Positions 29,681 to 41,851 of a stretch of 64,000 nt of DNA are shown here, piece after piece. The number at the start of each line of letters is the position of its first letter. The stretch's first letter is position 1. Under the pieces are notes generated by a model that was given only the letters and a program-made list of their open reading frames with translations, had not been told where the DNA came from and ran no database searches. Source of the stretch: Opisthorchis felineus. Taxonomy: Eukaryota > Platyhelminthes > Trematoda > Opisthorchiida > Opisthorchiidae. Position numbers and translations under genes: made by a program. The stretch is from the NCBI GenBank assembly GCA_004794785.1, contig SJOL01001452.1, positions 62,001 to 126,000 of the forward strand, read 5' to 3'.

Positions 29681-31573
29681 TGCGTCCTTGTTTCAAGCTT
29701 ACACTCTAAGGGTTGCATGTGAGTTCTTTTGCCATTTGTAATTTCTTCATAAGTCTTCCAGATCAGATGTCAACCTGTACGACCGCGACTTTTCTTCTTC
29801 CAATGTACACCTTATGCTTCTCATATTTAATTCATATCAGCCCTGGTGGTTTGGGTGCTCTGGCATCATTGAACCAACTTACCATCCAGTAGCACTGATT
29901 GGGACTGCGTTGTTCTCGTCCATCTCTGACGCAGAAAATGCACCGTGACAATATTGCATGGCTTGACCACGAGCGCATTAGCTTGTCGTTGTGGTAGTTG
30001 ATAGAGGATTGTAGTACAAGGACGAAATCACCACTGACTTTGGTCAGGGACTGTTTTCAGAGGGAGAGATTCCTCTGTTGCACGAAAGCTAGCCGGTTTT
30101 TTTGAACGGACTACTCCACGGAATCGGCGGCAGGACGAGTAAGGTGATCATGGTATGATATATGGTATATGTGCTGCTGAGTGATCACTAAGTCTGTATT
30201 ATTCCCCCCCAAAAATAGGATATGGTTGTCCTACGAAAGTTCTGTGTTGTAACAGACTATTATAGCAATACTTTCTGTAAGTACGTCCACTTTGACTCCA
30301 AAACATTCGAGAAATGGTCCCATCAAACCGTTTGCGTTTTAGAAGACAGCACAGTAACCTGCGGAATGGTTTGTCGATTTAAATGTGCCTTGTAAGTTAA
30401 TCAACTTAATATTGACCAGGAGCTGTCGTTCTTTTTAATTCGTACTGAATGACTATGAAATAGGGTAGGAGTTCGCAATAACACAAAGAATACACACATC
30501 ATATTGCCCTATTTGGACAGTAGTAGTAGGGAATTTGAGCCTGAAGCAGCTCTTCAGGAGTGCATGCATTTTGACAGTTGTGACAGTTTCATACGTTCCA
30601 GTTCCTTGGACTGTAAGAATTCACAATGAGCTCAAAAGCTGTTGAGTTGAAAGGACCCTCCTCATTGGGCGGATAAGTATAACAATTTCTTTCTATTTGG
30701 TGAGACAGGCAAAAACCGCCCGTTTTTCGTTATTTCCTCCAAAGCTACACTGCCAGTTCCCGTCATTATGTGAAGTCTAGAGGGACTAGCTTACTTTCGG
30801 TACACGTGGAAAAATGCATTTCCATCCGCTGGTTTGAGCCTACACATCGCAAAGATGAGTAAATTTCCGGAATCAGTGGAGACTGCGTCCATCCCAACTT
30901 TAAGTTGTTCCAGGATTCTATCATTTTTAGCTCCGAAAGTATAAAGATCACCTCCACAAGCAAAGAAGGGAAGTGTAAGAGGAAGGTTACCCGGAAGCTT
31001 TCATCTCTAGCTGAAGACAGCTAGAATAGTTTGCGTAAAGTGATAGCAACGTAAAACCCCTCTAATTTTTACCCTTTGAAAATAACTTACAATGGGTTAA
31101 ATAAGATGAGAGATTTGCTCGAATTCTTAGTGGAAAAACATTGCCTAAATTGTTGTTAACATTAGGTTTTGGTGACATCTTTTTTACTAATAAAATCTTA
31201 AACTTTGGGGTGTCAACCGTATCTATGCACTGCTTTTGCTTGTGTTGACGTGTCTGCGAAAATACCGTCAGGGACTAGGGAGAAAAACAAAATAAACCAC
31301 TTCCCTATCAGCGCGTTTTGAGATCGTCTCAAGTACTTTATCGAGACACTTCACGAAAACGCCGTAACAACTTAATATGAGAAAAGGCAAAGAGGATAAA
31401 CATAACATGCGCTGTGCGCCATGCTGTGCTCCCACGGTTATTATTTTTTCAAGGTTTGGTTGCAGTTGACTAGCCACGTTTGTGAAAATCCGGTGAAATA
31501 TTCCGTATGCCGAAAGATGTTCGTGTCGGTTATCTGTGAGTAGTGTTTTCATGCTACTTTGAGTAGAAAATAC
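29681..31573. other. Intergenic, nothing recognised
   Basis: No gene or repeat that I can support. Confidence 0.4.
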
Positions 31574-31687
31574 CTGGGAAACCAAAACATGAGGTGAAAA
31601 GGCACAAGTTGTGAAATGAGCTGAGAAACTCTGTATCAAGAGAATGTGCAACCAGCGATCCGCACTAGCAGCTGCAACTTCATCTTG
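31574..31687 (-). CDS. Possible minus-strand exon, unknown protein
   Basis: The minus strand shows a pyrimidine-rich acceptor (TTTGCTCCTTCATGCAG), then exactly 38 open codons (QDEVAAASADRWLHILLIQS...HVLVSQ), then a CAG|GTATTT donor. It sits inside a 141-codon open frame (31268-31693), the longest motif-free minus-strand frame in the window. No family is recognised, and chance remains likely. Confidence 0.2.
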
Positions 31688-33833
31688 CTGCATGAAGGAG
31701 CAAAGCAGAGCGCTTTGTTTGTTTCATTAAAAGCTTGTGAAGCTGATAAGGACTATACGAAAATGGTAGCTTTAGCAGCCCAATCTAGCCGATTTTCGGA
31801 GCACAGCGGGGGTGTAAGTCCTATTGCGCTACTCGTGAAACCCAGTAGTGTGATTTATATGGCGAAACGAACAGTCGGAAATCAGTACTGTCCATTGAGG
31901 TGGACCATCTCTAGTCTGGAGCGCAGCTTCGGCGAAAACTCAATGTGGACCATTACATCCGGCTGACGAATGGAGCACTGTTTTCTGAAACAGAAGGGTC
32001 TTATTTCCTTAAGTATCAATCGGCCGGTCCCATTTCACTACTGGGTTTAAATCATTTTCATGTGCGCTTTTGAAAATTGTTAACAGCTGCGATCGAGTGC
32101 TTATCCTCACGACTGGACATTTCAAGAGAAAACTCTCAACTTCAAAAAGGGACAGTTTTTATGTGTTACTTTTCCACTTCACCCTATCGAACCCAGTCAG
32201 AGACAATGGTTTCAAGAGTGTCTGAAGGACCATCACAGTGGCAGGATAAATGGGTAACCATATGGTTGCAAAACTCCTGCATAGGACTAACTGTACAAGG
32301 CTAACCTCCTTGAGCGGATGCATGGCCTGGAATGCTGTTTATTAGTGTTTCCGTGTAGCGAAGGTTGATCTCAGTGCTGCGACACTTCGTTCCGCCTGCC
32401 AATGATTTGTGGATCAGGTGTTCGCCCCGTATCAATTTACTGTCGGTTGTGTTGGTGAGCGGACGAGCGATTCACGTGACGTCAAGACCGTTCTGGATAC
32501 GTCTGGCGTAAGTAGGCATTACTCATGTTACTTACGACTGCACGTTTATTTGTGGCTGTTTATGGCTCTATATGGGGGACATACAAATACTGCACAGTCC
32601 TTGTCATCGTATGTGTACTTGGTGATCTGAATGATACGGTAAAAAACTGTGATATCACCGAAAAAATCTATCCTGGCTTTAGTTATCCCTGAAATCATAA
32701 GCGTTCCCACTTGATCACCAGCTGAGATAAAAATGTAATCTCGTTGTATGGTACCATTCAAAAGAGGCTTCAAAAATTGTCAGGTGTTCTACTGGGATTC
32801 GATGTGAGTAAATGTACTGTGACAGTATTGTGACGCCTTCGCAGATGGTGTTACACACCGGCAGGTTGTCATGCGGCATTTTTTTCTTCTAGACCTTCGT
32901 CTAACCACCGAACTTATCTTTCACTTCTACGTGACCTAGGTGTGCATCGCATGCCGATAAACTTATCCTTCTTAACAGCTCCAACAGTATATTAGTTCAG
33001 GTAGCTTCCGTTAGCTAACCTCAGAGAAGCATTTATATCTTGAAGTGACTGACCACAACTGCATTTAGGGAATAGGTCCAGGTTTGACCCACCCCTTCAG
33101 AGCAGAACCTTCCGTCATTTTCAACTTCTTGTTGGCTGTTTATATACAGATACCAGCAATCTTCGTCTGTGGATTATCTGTTCCCCTGAAAAGGAAGAGT
33201 CCAAATAACGAGATCGCTGTGAGCGAACCGTTCTGCCCGAATTGTTTGTATGCGCTCATTTCTTTGTACGCTCATTTCTTCGGTGGTCATAGCCAATCCA
33301 CCGGGGTTCTATCCTAGTATCTCGCTAATTCAATCTTCCGTCTGTATATTTTGTCGTCCGTTCAAATGTATTCAGCGTTCGGACCATTCATTGTTGTTTG
33401 AACCCAAAACTAGGCAGTGGTGGTTGGCAACATTCTTTCGCTGATGTTTGTCATTGGTCTCCGTTCTGGAGCACTGCAGTGATGCATCCAGGAAACGTGA
33501 CTAGTTGACCGACACTTACTCTGTGCTTACCGTGTGCACAAAATTACAACGGCATATTTTCTCTCTCCTCGGACTGATGAAAATGCGATGTTTCTAGACG
33601 AAGCGAAGACCCACTCCCGATTAATCACTGCACGCATTTAGGCCAATTGGTTAGATTTTGAATTTGAAATTTCCGAATATTTTTGAGTGATTTGCCATCC
33701 ATTTAGACAGAGGTAAAAAGTTTCCGGAGCGTCTTGTGAAACTTAGCATCTACATGACAAGACTTGAAAAAAATCAATAATGAGACAAAAAACTAGGACA
33801 AGTTGGAAATATATCAGCCTTCGCGTTGTATTT
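31688..33833. other. Intergenic, nothing recognised
   Basis: No gene or repeat that I can name. A plus-strand stretch at 32087-32253 is open between an acceptor-like and a donor-like site, without any motif. Confidence 0.4.
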
Positions 33834-33879
33834 GCCTAAGTGGGCAAATATACAAATAAGGGATATTATAGCTGAACGA
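33834..33879 (+). mobile_element. Internally deleted SINE relic
   Basis: GCCTAAGTGGGCAA is followed 20 bp later by AGGGATATTATAGCTGAACGA. These correspond to the body start (GCCTAAGCTTGGGCAA) and 3' end (AGGGTGCTACAGCTGAACGA) of the intact SINE at 8810, with the middle missing. Confidence 0.4.
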
Positions 33880-35036
33880 TAGATTTCGTAGAAATATCAC
33901 CACGAGACACTTTGTACGTGCTGAGCGTCATTCCTGTGTATTGCTACTTCCGAATTTGTAATCTGATAGAGATCCGAAATCAGTAACTTTCTCTGACCTA
34001 TTGCAAATTACAGAAAACAATATTTTTTCAGGGTGCACATCAAGGACATCCATTTGTTAGCCAAATTTACCAGTTCAGTAGTTTGAAAAACGATATTCCT
34101 CAAAATAGCCGTGAGAACCGCGATAAAGCGTTGATCGGTCGGCAACGGAAGGTGCGGTTGCCTCGCTATTCGTTTCACAGTTGCCATACCATCCAATAGA
34201 AGAATGAGGACTTATATTTTTGGCCAAGGTCAGACTAGCAGTCAGTAAACCGGGATATGATTCGGATCGTGAACTCGTCGGTCAGAAGCTTACGGTTGGG
34301 CCACTGAACTATCTTCCGATCCCTAAAGAGTGCGCTCCTACTCCTAATCCCAATCCCAAAGGTTTTCGCGTGCCATCCAATACATTCGAAATCCAGTCAG
34401 CTCACTAATCGAAGATGAACAGTGTAAATGGTACATGAAATCCGATACCAACTGAAGTTGAGGTCCTATATGTGCACTCCCAGTCTGGCACAAATCCAGA
34501 AACATTTGTTAGCTTAGAACTTACGACTGGTGCTCTGGTCATAGTTCATGGTCCAACTGCGAAGTCACGAGGCATGAGGTAATGTTTATTTAACTTAAAA
34601 ATGACTGTTTAAGGTCAACCAATCATCTGTAAGTAGTGCAGAGGGAGAATGAATTAACAAGAGGAATGAAACTTCCATCGGAGAAGTTGTCACTCGAAGA
34701 GTTAGTCAACAAGTGACCACATGATGTGGATTACACGACTTTACGATTGGTGGTGCTATATCCGGTGTAATTGTGAGCTAATCACACTGCTGACCAAGCC
34801 GCTCGTGGCCGATCTCATATATTGTCAGAGTCTGCCGAAGGCAACTCTATAGGGAAACGTGGGCAAATGAATTGTCATGAAAACATAGATGTTTGCAGCT
34901 GAACCGCTGATAACTGAGACGAAGTAATCAGAGAGGAAATGTTATTTGGCCGGAAGTAACATTGCGATTTCTCCCATGTTTGAGGAGAGAAAAGCAAACT
35001 CTGTTGGAATGTGCTGCACCAGACAGCCTAATTTTT
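33880..35036. other. Intergenic, nothing recognised
   Basis: No supportable feature. Confidence 0.4.
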
Positions 35037-35440
35037 CAGTTGGTACGATGACCGAGATATCGCAATACGTTGTGTAGCTTTAATACACTACTCATAAGGC
35101 TGCGGGAAATTGTTTGGCAGTCCACGACCGCTTTTGCTCTTCTTGGGGCTCATCAGGTAGGCGCGTTCCCCGAGGTTTCCCCAACCTTATGTTCTATTTG
35201 ATCCCAAATTGTACGTAATTAGCGAAATGAACTCACTCATTTGGGTCTTCCATCAAAAATTGGTGTACAGATTAGTGTATAAGTCAGTTTTCCTGCGCCT
35301 TGATTCTAAGTGGAGCATGAGGATGAAGGTAACTCAAAGAATGCGCCTACCTGATGAGCCCAAAGAAGGGCGAAACCACTTGTGGGCTGTCAAAGCGTTT
35401 CCAGCAATCTTATGAGTAGTGTGTTACGTCTATGCAAATA
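35037..35440. repeat. Foldback family R1, copy with both arms
   Basis: Left arm: CAGTTGGTACGATGACCGAG, the TACACTACTCATAA segment, the core CCACGACCGCTTTTGCTCTT...GGGCTCATCAGGTAGGCGC. Right arm, inverted: GCGCCTACCTGATGAGCCCA...CTTATGAGTAGTGTGTTACG at about 35345-35430. The element is therefore a roughly 400-bp palindrome with a loop of about 150 bp. No open frame is conserved between copies. Confidence 0.78.
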
Positions 35441-37847
35441 AATGTAGTTAGTTTGCAAACTTCCCACGCAAATGCCACATCTATTTTCTGACCACCTCTT
35501 GATTTTGACCGATCACTAACGCACATATGCTATGGAAGAGCTGCACAAAACCTTCCTCATATCGTTGAAAGGTCCTTACGTGTGCCCAAACAATTTATGA
35601 CAACGTAAACTGGACCTCAGGAAATGACGGTTGCTATCCCCGAGCGATTTAATGAGAAGCAGTCAAACCTAATTAAGTTGTGTAGCCAAATCAGCTGACT
35701 GGCAGTCCAAACAGCTCGACAGGGTGGCGCCTGTGGCATTTGGGCTTGCCATCATTACTGGACACACCACTTCCCTTTCAGTAAGTGGTTCTAATTTGAT
35801 TCAACTGTTCGGCCAGTTAAAGAGCAAACTGTTCTGGCAAAATAGGTAAGAATTCCCTGATTATATCTTGACAGATATTATTCAGACTAGGTTACCTACA
35901 ATACTACTATAGATTTGCTTGGCAGTTGTTGTTAAATATTGTATGAAAATCAGAAACGGTGCTGCTGTTTGGACATAAGCGGAGGTGCACGTATTTTGTG
36001 TAGTCAGATGAAATTGTTTGACCTGAAGCGTTGCAAAAGTCAATCATGTTACCTGAAAAGCGAAAACTTGTCCATAAAGATGATGAAACTCCCTAATCTC
36101 GGAAGTAGCTGAACTCTGACAGAGTGGGGTTCCTAAGAGCAGAAACAAACGCTACGTGAATGAGCAGCCATTAGTACGGTTTATAACAGCGGAGTATGAA
36201 CGTTCCAGTTATGTACAATCTTATGCGGGGTTATAACTTTTAAATGGGAAACCCGTATCACAGGAGAGCTGCCTTCGGGTTTGGTCTTTCCTGCTGTGAA
36301 GCACTCTGAAGAAGAAGCGCTTACACGAGAGTGCCTGACTAATACTCAACTTGTGCAACACATGCACATTGTCGAGTAGTTTTTGTAATGAAATTCTCCA
36401 TTAAAAATCAATGTGAAATTTTTTATTGGCCAGATAGACAAGAACGCTTAAAGCCTTCGACGAGTTACACATGGAGAAGATTACGGAACGTAACTGAAAC
36501 CCTCATTTGACCTTTTTGCACCCACACAGGTCCAAAAAGGATGACTGGACTTCAGAACTTGGCTTCTTTGGACAGACCTAGCAAATCCCAGCGGAATTTC
36601 GTTGACATCAAGGTATTTTGGAAGAACCGATCACGCATGACCCGGAATAAAACAGTGACTATCAGAAGGGAGTTAGTGGGCTGACAAGAACGCAGAGTGA
36701 GATAAGGATGGTGGGAATAGACTGAAAATTTTCCGTGACCTTCAGTAAGGTCGGAAAAAAGGACTAAGGCAGTCCTCGGCTGAGTACCTGCCAACGCTCA
36801 CTGGATCGGTGTATCACAGGGGGGAGATAGGCGAAAAAAAGGTTTTTAGAGAACGGTGAGTGGCGAAAAGAGTGTGTCTGCCGTTGTGGCATTCGTGATC
36901 AACTAGAGTGCTTGTTTCAACCACCAAAATGCCTGTTTAGGTTGTCTTATCTACACCATCCAGATAGCCGTTTCTGTATTGTCGTGCAGAACGTCGTCCA
37001 TACTACGGTAGGCCTGTGAACATTATTTTCCAAATAAGTGTCAATGGACCAGGATGACGGTGCTCGTTCAGTGTGCTAGTTTCGAAACAAATTCATTCGA
37101 TAGCGAAGGCTTTACAGTATCTAGTAATGTCAACCACAGTTAGTACTGGTTTGTCTATCAGACTTGAATATGAAGCCAGTTTGCCCACAGTAGATCTCGA
37201 TTAACATACATGAGTGAGCTGTATTCTACTAGAGTGAAAACTGGCCAACAACAGCTGACCATATTTGTGTTGCGGCGGCAATACTGTATGTGGCGTCTGA
37301 TAACGGGTGCCATTTACTCGTGTCTCGCCTTCGCTGTTTAATTCATCTCAACGCTGCGCTGAGTAAGCATCAGTCCCTTGACTAGCAGAGCATTATGTTG
37401 TTCACCAGACTTGTAGATCTTCTAACCAAATTTCCTAATAATCTGATTTTGCTGATTTTGGTGGGCAATCTACAGTTTTCGCAGCATCTGAGGTTTAATG
37501 TACCCTGGTTTTCCTGAACATCTGAAATTTTAAGCTCTGAACCAGTGAAAAACATGCGGACATCACGACAAAGAAAAGAAGGCTCTTATCAGTGCTGTGT
37601 CAACTGGTTGAGCTCTTGACTTTTATTCTTTAGGTAGCCGGTGTTGGCATGCAACAGCGAAAGTGATAAGTTCGAGGGAGTCAGTTCAACGCCTTCGGGA
37701 TTGTTCTATTATGGATAGAACCACACATTAAATCACTCCTGATAGGGAATAATTTCGCGTATTGTCCAGAAATTTGGTCTTCGCTATCGAGCAGAATGAT
37801 AAATGGAAAAGTAATTACTGTATTTCGTTTTTCCTGTATGTTTTCAG
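35441..37847. other. Intergenic, nothing recognised
   Basis: No supportable gene, RNA or repeat. Confidence 0.4.
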
Positions 37848-38148
37848 AGCTAATGAATTTACGGAGGAGATCGATTCCCGTATGGAGAGCTCAGGGGACA
37901 GGGATCTAAAGAGATTGAGAACGTCTGCAGTTGACATTCACTGTATTAATCTTGTCAAAATTCGACTTGCGCTCGCTGATGATGGAAAAATCACACTGAC
38001 CACCCTCTGGAAAGTACTGTTCCACGAAATACTACCACTCAGATGTGACCAGTTATTTCCTGTTCAGCATCCTGTTAAGCTCGAAGATCCAGAAAAAACT
38101 CTCCTTCAGTTCAAACCAAGAGCCAGTCTTCGTAACCTGTTTAGCTGA
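37848..38148 (+). CDS. Possible terminal exon, unknown protein
   Basis: A strong acceptor (TTTCGTTTTTCCTGTATGTTTTCAG) precedes an open stretch of about 100 codons ending in TGA. The product has the balance of a real protein (EFTEEIDSRMESSGDRDLKR, then VDIHCINLVKIRLALADDGK and a C-terminus FKPRASLRNLFS), few Cys or Trp and many charged residues. It would be the last exon of a plus-strand gene. I found no convincing upstream exon and no family match. Confidence 0.3.
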
Positions 38149-41100
38149 GACCGGAAATCCGTTGGTTAGTTCCTCCAGCTCAGTTTGTCAGATGTTGTCT
38201 GGTTAACGCTTTTCGTTATTGGTAGATCAAAAGACGGCTAGTGGCTAGGTTAAAACAAACAAATGACAGTGACCAGGGAGTTGGTGTTTAGCCTACTTTT
38301 TTCATCTCATTTACTAGATAAGAATCCAGGTGTGAAATCTAGCTGAGATGAAGAAAATCACCCACAAACTACCCTATTTCTCGTTCGCCTGGTCCTTTTA
38401 GACAGTGTTCCACGTCAAACTTCTCGAGAGTTCTTCTAATTAAAAGGGACTTCTTGAGAATTGGTTGCGACTATTATAAAATATACGTGTAACATCAGAA
38501 ATTGCTGCACTTGCTAAAAGACATATTAAACTCGCTGTCTTTATAAATACCAAAGATTGCCTCAGAGTACGATAGAGCGCAAGCTCCGCAACTTTCCTAA
38601 AGCCGGCAACCCATACGTTAGTCTGTGCGAGTATCAAACACTACAAATGTTGTTTTAGGACGTTACAGAATGGACACTACACAATCATGATCACGCTGAG
38701 CCAGTTTTTTGCACTGGAACAAAGAGTGAAATTTTTCTAGTAAACGTCTATTCACAATTCATTCCGAAGGGCAACTGTTTATACCGTCCGCTTTCCCACA
38801 TTACGACAGTTGCTTTTCCTCCTATGTTGAATTAATCTCTGATATTCTGACGGAATTCGCTGAAGATATCAGCCTCCAGGTTGCTCCTACGATGGAAATT
38901 GAATGAAACGTGATTGGCACAGATCTTGTGCTATCAACTTCGAACTGTATATCCACAGTCAAATTTGTATCCCCTGGTTATCTCACACATAGGTAAGCAC
39001 CTGATGAGAAAAAATGGAAATTACATCGATTGTAAAGCCGTTTCATAGCTTTGTGCACGGTTGCAAGAAAATCACATACACAAGAGAGTCGAAACGGATG
39101 ATACAATGTCCAAGACTTTTCATCCTCCTTATAAGCGATATGATTCCGAACCACATAGCGACTGGTGGTGGTCTAGGAAACCTCCAAGCACCTGTGTGCA
39201 CAGAATGGAGGGCATATGACTGGTGAGCATGTGAAGTGTGGTCATCTGGGTTTATCGGTGGCAGTATGCGGCTCTCAGTGAAAAGGATTCGTCAATAGGC
39301 AGTATACATAGTACAAACTAAACAAACTCTTACTTAGGTTGCCTCCTAGTAACGTAAGTGTGGTAGCACTTACTGTCTCACAAAATCTATCAACAACCCC
39401 AAGGATAACTATCAGCTGAATTGTCCTGAACTCCAACCAATTAGTTTTAAATCCTTTCACTAGCAAATCAGTTGCAAGACTTGGCCACCCAAACCGACCG
39501 ATAGGAAATGCACTTTTCCATATTCTCAATAAGAAAAGCTACCAAAATAAACTTTTACCGGACAATCAATATTGATTTGGTGTATTAGCCCAGGAAGATA
39601 TTCTTGATCATTTTCCGTGTGCCTTCAAACCAAGCCGATTCACGACTCTATTCACTAGCCCCAAAAGCCTATCGGCGATAAATTCACTGGTCATTTACCG
39701 AAATTTCCTTGTAAACTGCTGGAACTTCGAGGGCCAGGCCGATTTGATGTGCTCCAAATAACAAGACTAGTAGCTTTCATCAAACCAATAAATAGTGTCT
39801 TGTCAAGGCATATAATCCGGAAAGTCGAATATTGCTGCAAAAGAAACACTTGGCGACCTCCGTCCAGCAAATGCATTAAGTACTAAGCGACGGATTTAGT
39901 TTAGTGTGTTTCCTAATCCAAAGCTGGCGCAATTCATTTTATTTTTAAATTTTTTCACCAACGGTGGTATATTTTCCAGTTCAGAGGAGTCAATTTAGCA
40001 CCTCAACGAAGTTTTCAAACTTTCAAAATCAATGGAATTGGAAAAATATTTAGGTCGTCATCACCCAGTTTGAGGAAGATATGAGCAAAATCATTTTGTA
40101 TTGCCATCAGGAGTCCCGAGATATTAGGCATTACATTGTAGAGCTCAAAGAACAAAAAGGTGAGGAGTAGGTTGCATTATGAGTTCGTCCTTTTAGTGGA
40201 CTGGCACTGGTTTTAGTCTGCCAGGTCTATTGATCCAACTTAACTCGGTACATCTCAGGAAAATTTGGAAGGCTGGGTAGTAGTGCTGCAGCTACGCTAC
40301 AATTCACTGGCAGCCGGGGAATGGCTCACTACTTCACAGGAAAACAAATGGTGGACAGCGCAATACTTTGATTCTGCTTCCAGTGAATAGGACTGTTTAA
40401 AGGCTTGAAGCCACCATGGTACTAACAAATTACTGAGATTCCATGAATTCCTAGTGCTTCGAAGAATGCACTGATCGACAAGCAGATGCAGGCACAGACC
40501 TGATTACCCTACTGTACCTACTCTTCCCAGAAAATATTTTCCTCTCTGCTGATCGTCATCCTGGGTTCTTAGATTTGTGCAACTAAGGTTAATGCCTTTC
40601 ACTGCATGAGTTTTCGCCAGTGCTGTTTTCACCTGCACTGGGTAATCTGTGGCTGATCATTAGGTGTAAGCCCACAGTACATGTATCGTAACAATAACAG
40701 GGGATTCTGGAATAGTTGCATAAATCACGAAGAAATTTTGGACGATGAGAGTTACGATTATTCCAAATCCGTTGAATGTAAAGAACAAACGGTCGGTTTG
40801 TAGCCCTGGAAGATTTCGCGAAATAATTTGGTAGGCGAGTACACAAGGTCGTCTGGATTCATCCCATCTACTTTATGGTTAATAATTTGGATGCCTAAAC
40901 TCACTCACTTGCCGTTTAACATACCCTTGGGGAGAAGCACAAAAGTGAATTTATAGTTCCAAGTAATTGTAGAAAATGTCGGAGAAAAGAAAACATTGTT
41001 GTTCCTACAATGTTGTCCAAAATCTCCATTAAAACACTTCAATTCGGGCCCGAGTGTTCACGTTTGTACTCTTCTGTGCCTGTCCTCTAACATGGGTAAT

Positions 41101-41649
41101 TCATCCCTAGAAGGAAGACACTCAGCGGTTATGAACCACTGTGCTAGGATGTATCGAGATTTCAAAAAGTATGAGAGTGTAGCTTTGACGATCACTTACT
41201 GAGTTTTGATTTTCGTTGGGTCCTTCAAGTGAATCGTTCATCTCAGTTGTTCCCAAACTTGGAGGGTTATATTACTTTGCCTTTGCCTTTGGGCTATTCA
41301 CAAAACAGTAGAGCACGAAATTTCAAAGTAGCTGAATAATTTATTTCATCTAGCCGTACTTTAATGCATAGCGTAGAACCAAGGAAAAAAGGCTCAACAC
41401 GGTTCTGTAGATTGCCTTTTCAGTGCTATTAGGCTGATGAAAAATGAGGACTGTTATTTGTTTCAGGTGCGGAATGTTTTCTGCAAGTGACAGTTATCAA
41501 GTATATCTAGTAAAATGCAATATTCTTCCACTGCGGGGACCGCTTGATATTATGCAAAGTCCAAGCACCCAAAGTATAGTTTTGTGTGTCTGAATTCTCT
41601 CTATATGAGAAAATTTCCAACTATGCCATCGTCGCTCTGCATCGTCGCA
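38149..41649. other. Intergenic, nothing recognised
   Basis: No supportable gene, RNA or repeat. Confidence 0.4.
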
Positions 41650-41851
41650 CTAACAGCTCCTACAGTTGGTAGTGGCGCACAGTTCTAAATTTCGAGCAAC
41701 GTGATCACTTGTTTTATTTCCATTAGACGCTTCTCTTGGAGAATCCTGAAGGTAACTTAAGGGAAGTAATGTGTGCTTGATATCTCCAGAACGTACAAAA
41801 CATTTGGTACTAACTTTCTGTTGAACGCAGTCAGCTGCTACTCCAGTGATT
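41650..41851 (-). CDS. Possible Cys-rich exon, minus strand
   Basis: After an acceptor-like CTTGACTTCTAG the minus strand is open for about 66 codons to a stop: ITGVAADCVQQKVSTKCF ... ELCATTNCRSC. The six Cys and the CVQQ and C-x4-C pattern vaguely recall thrombospondin type 1 repeats of ADAMTS-like proteins, but the WSxCSxTC signature is absent. Treat as speculative. Confidence 0.2.
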
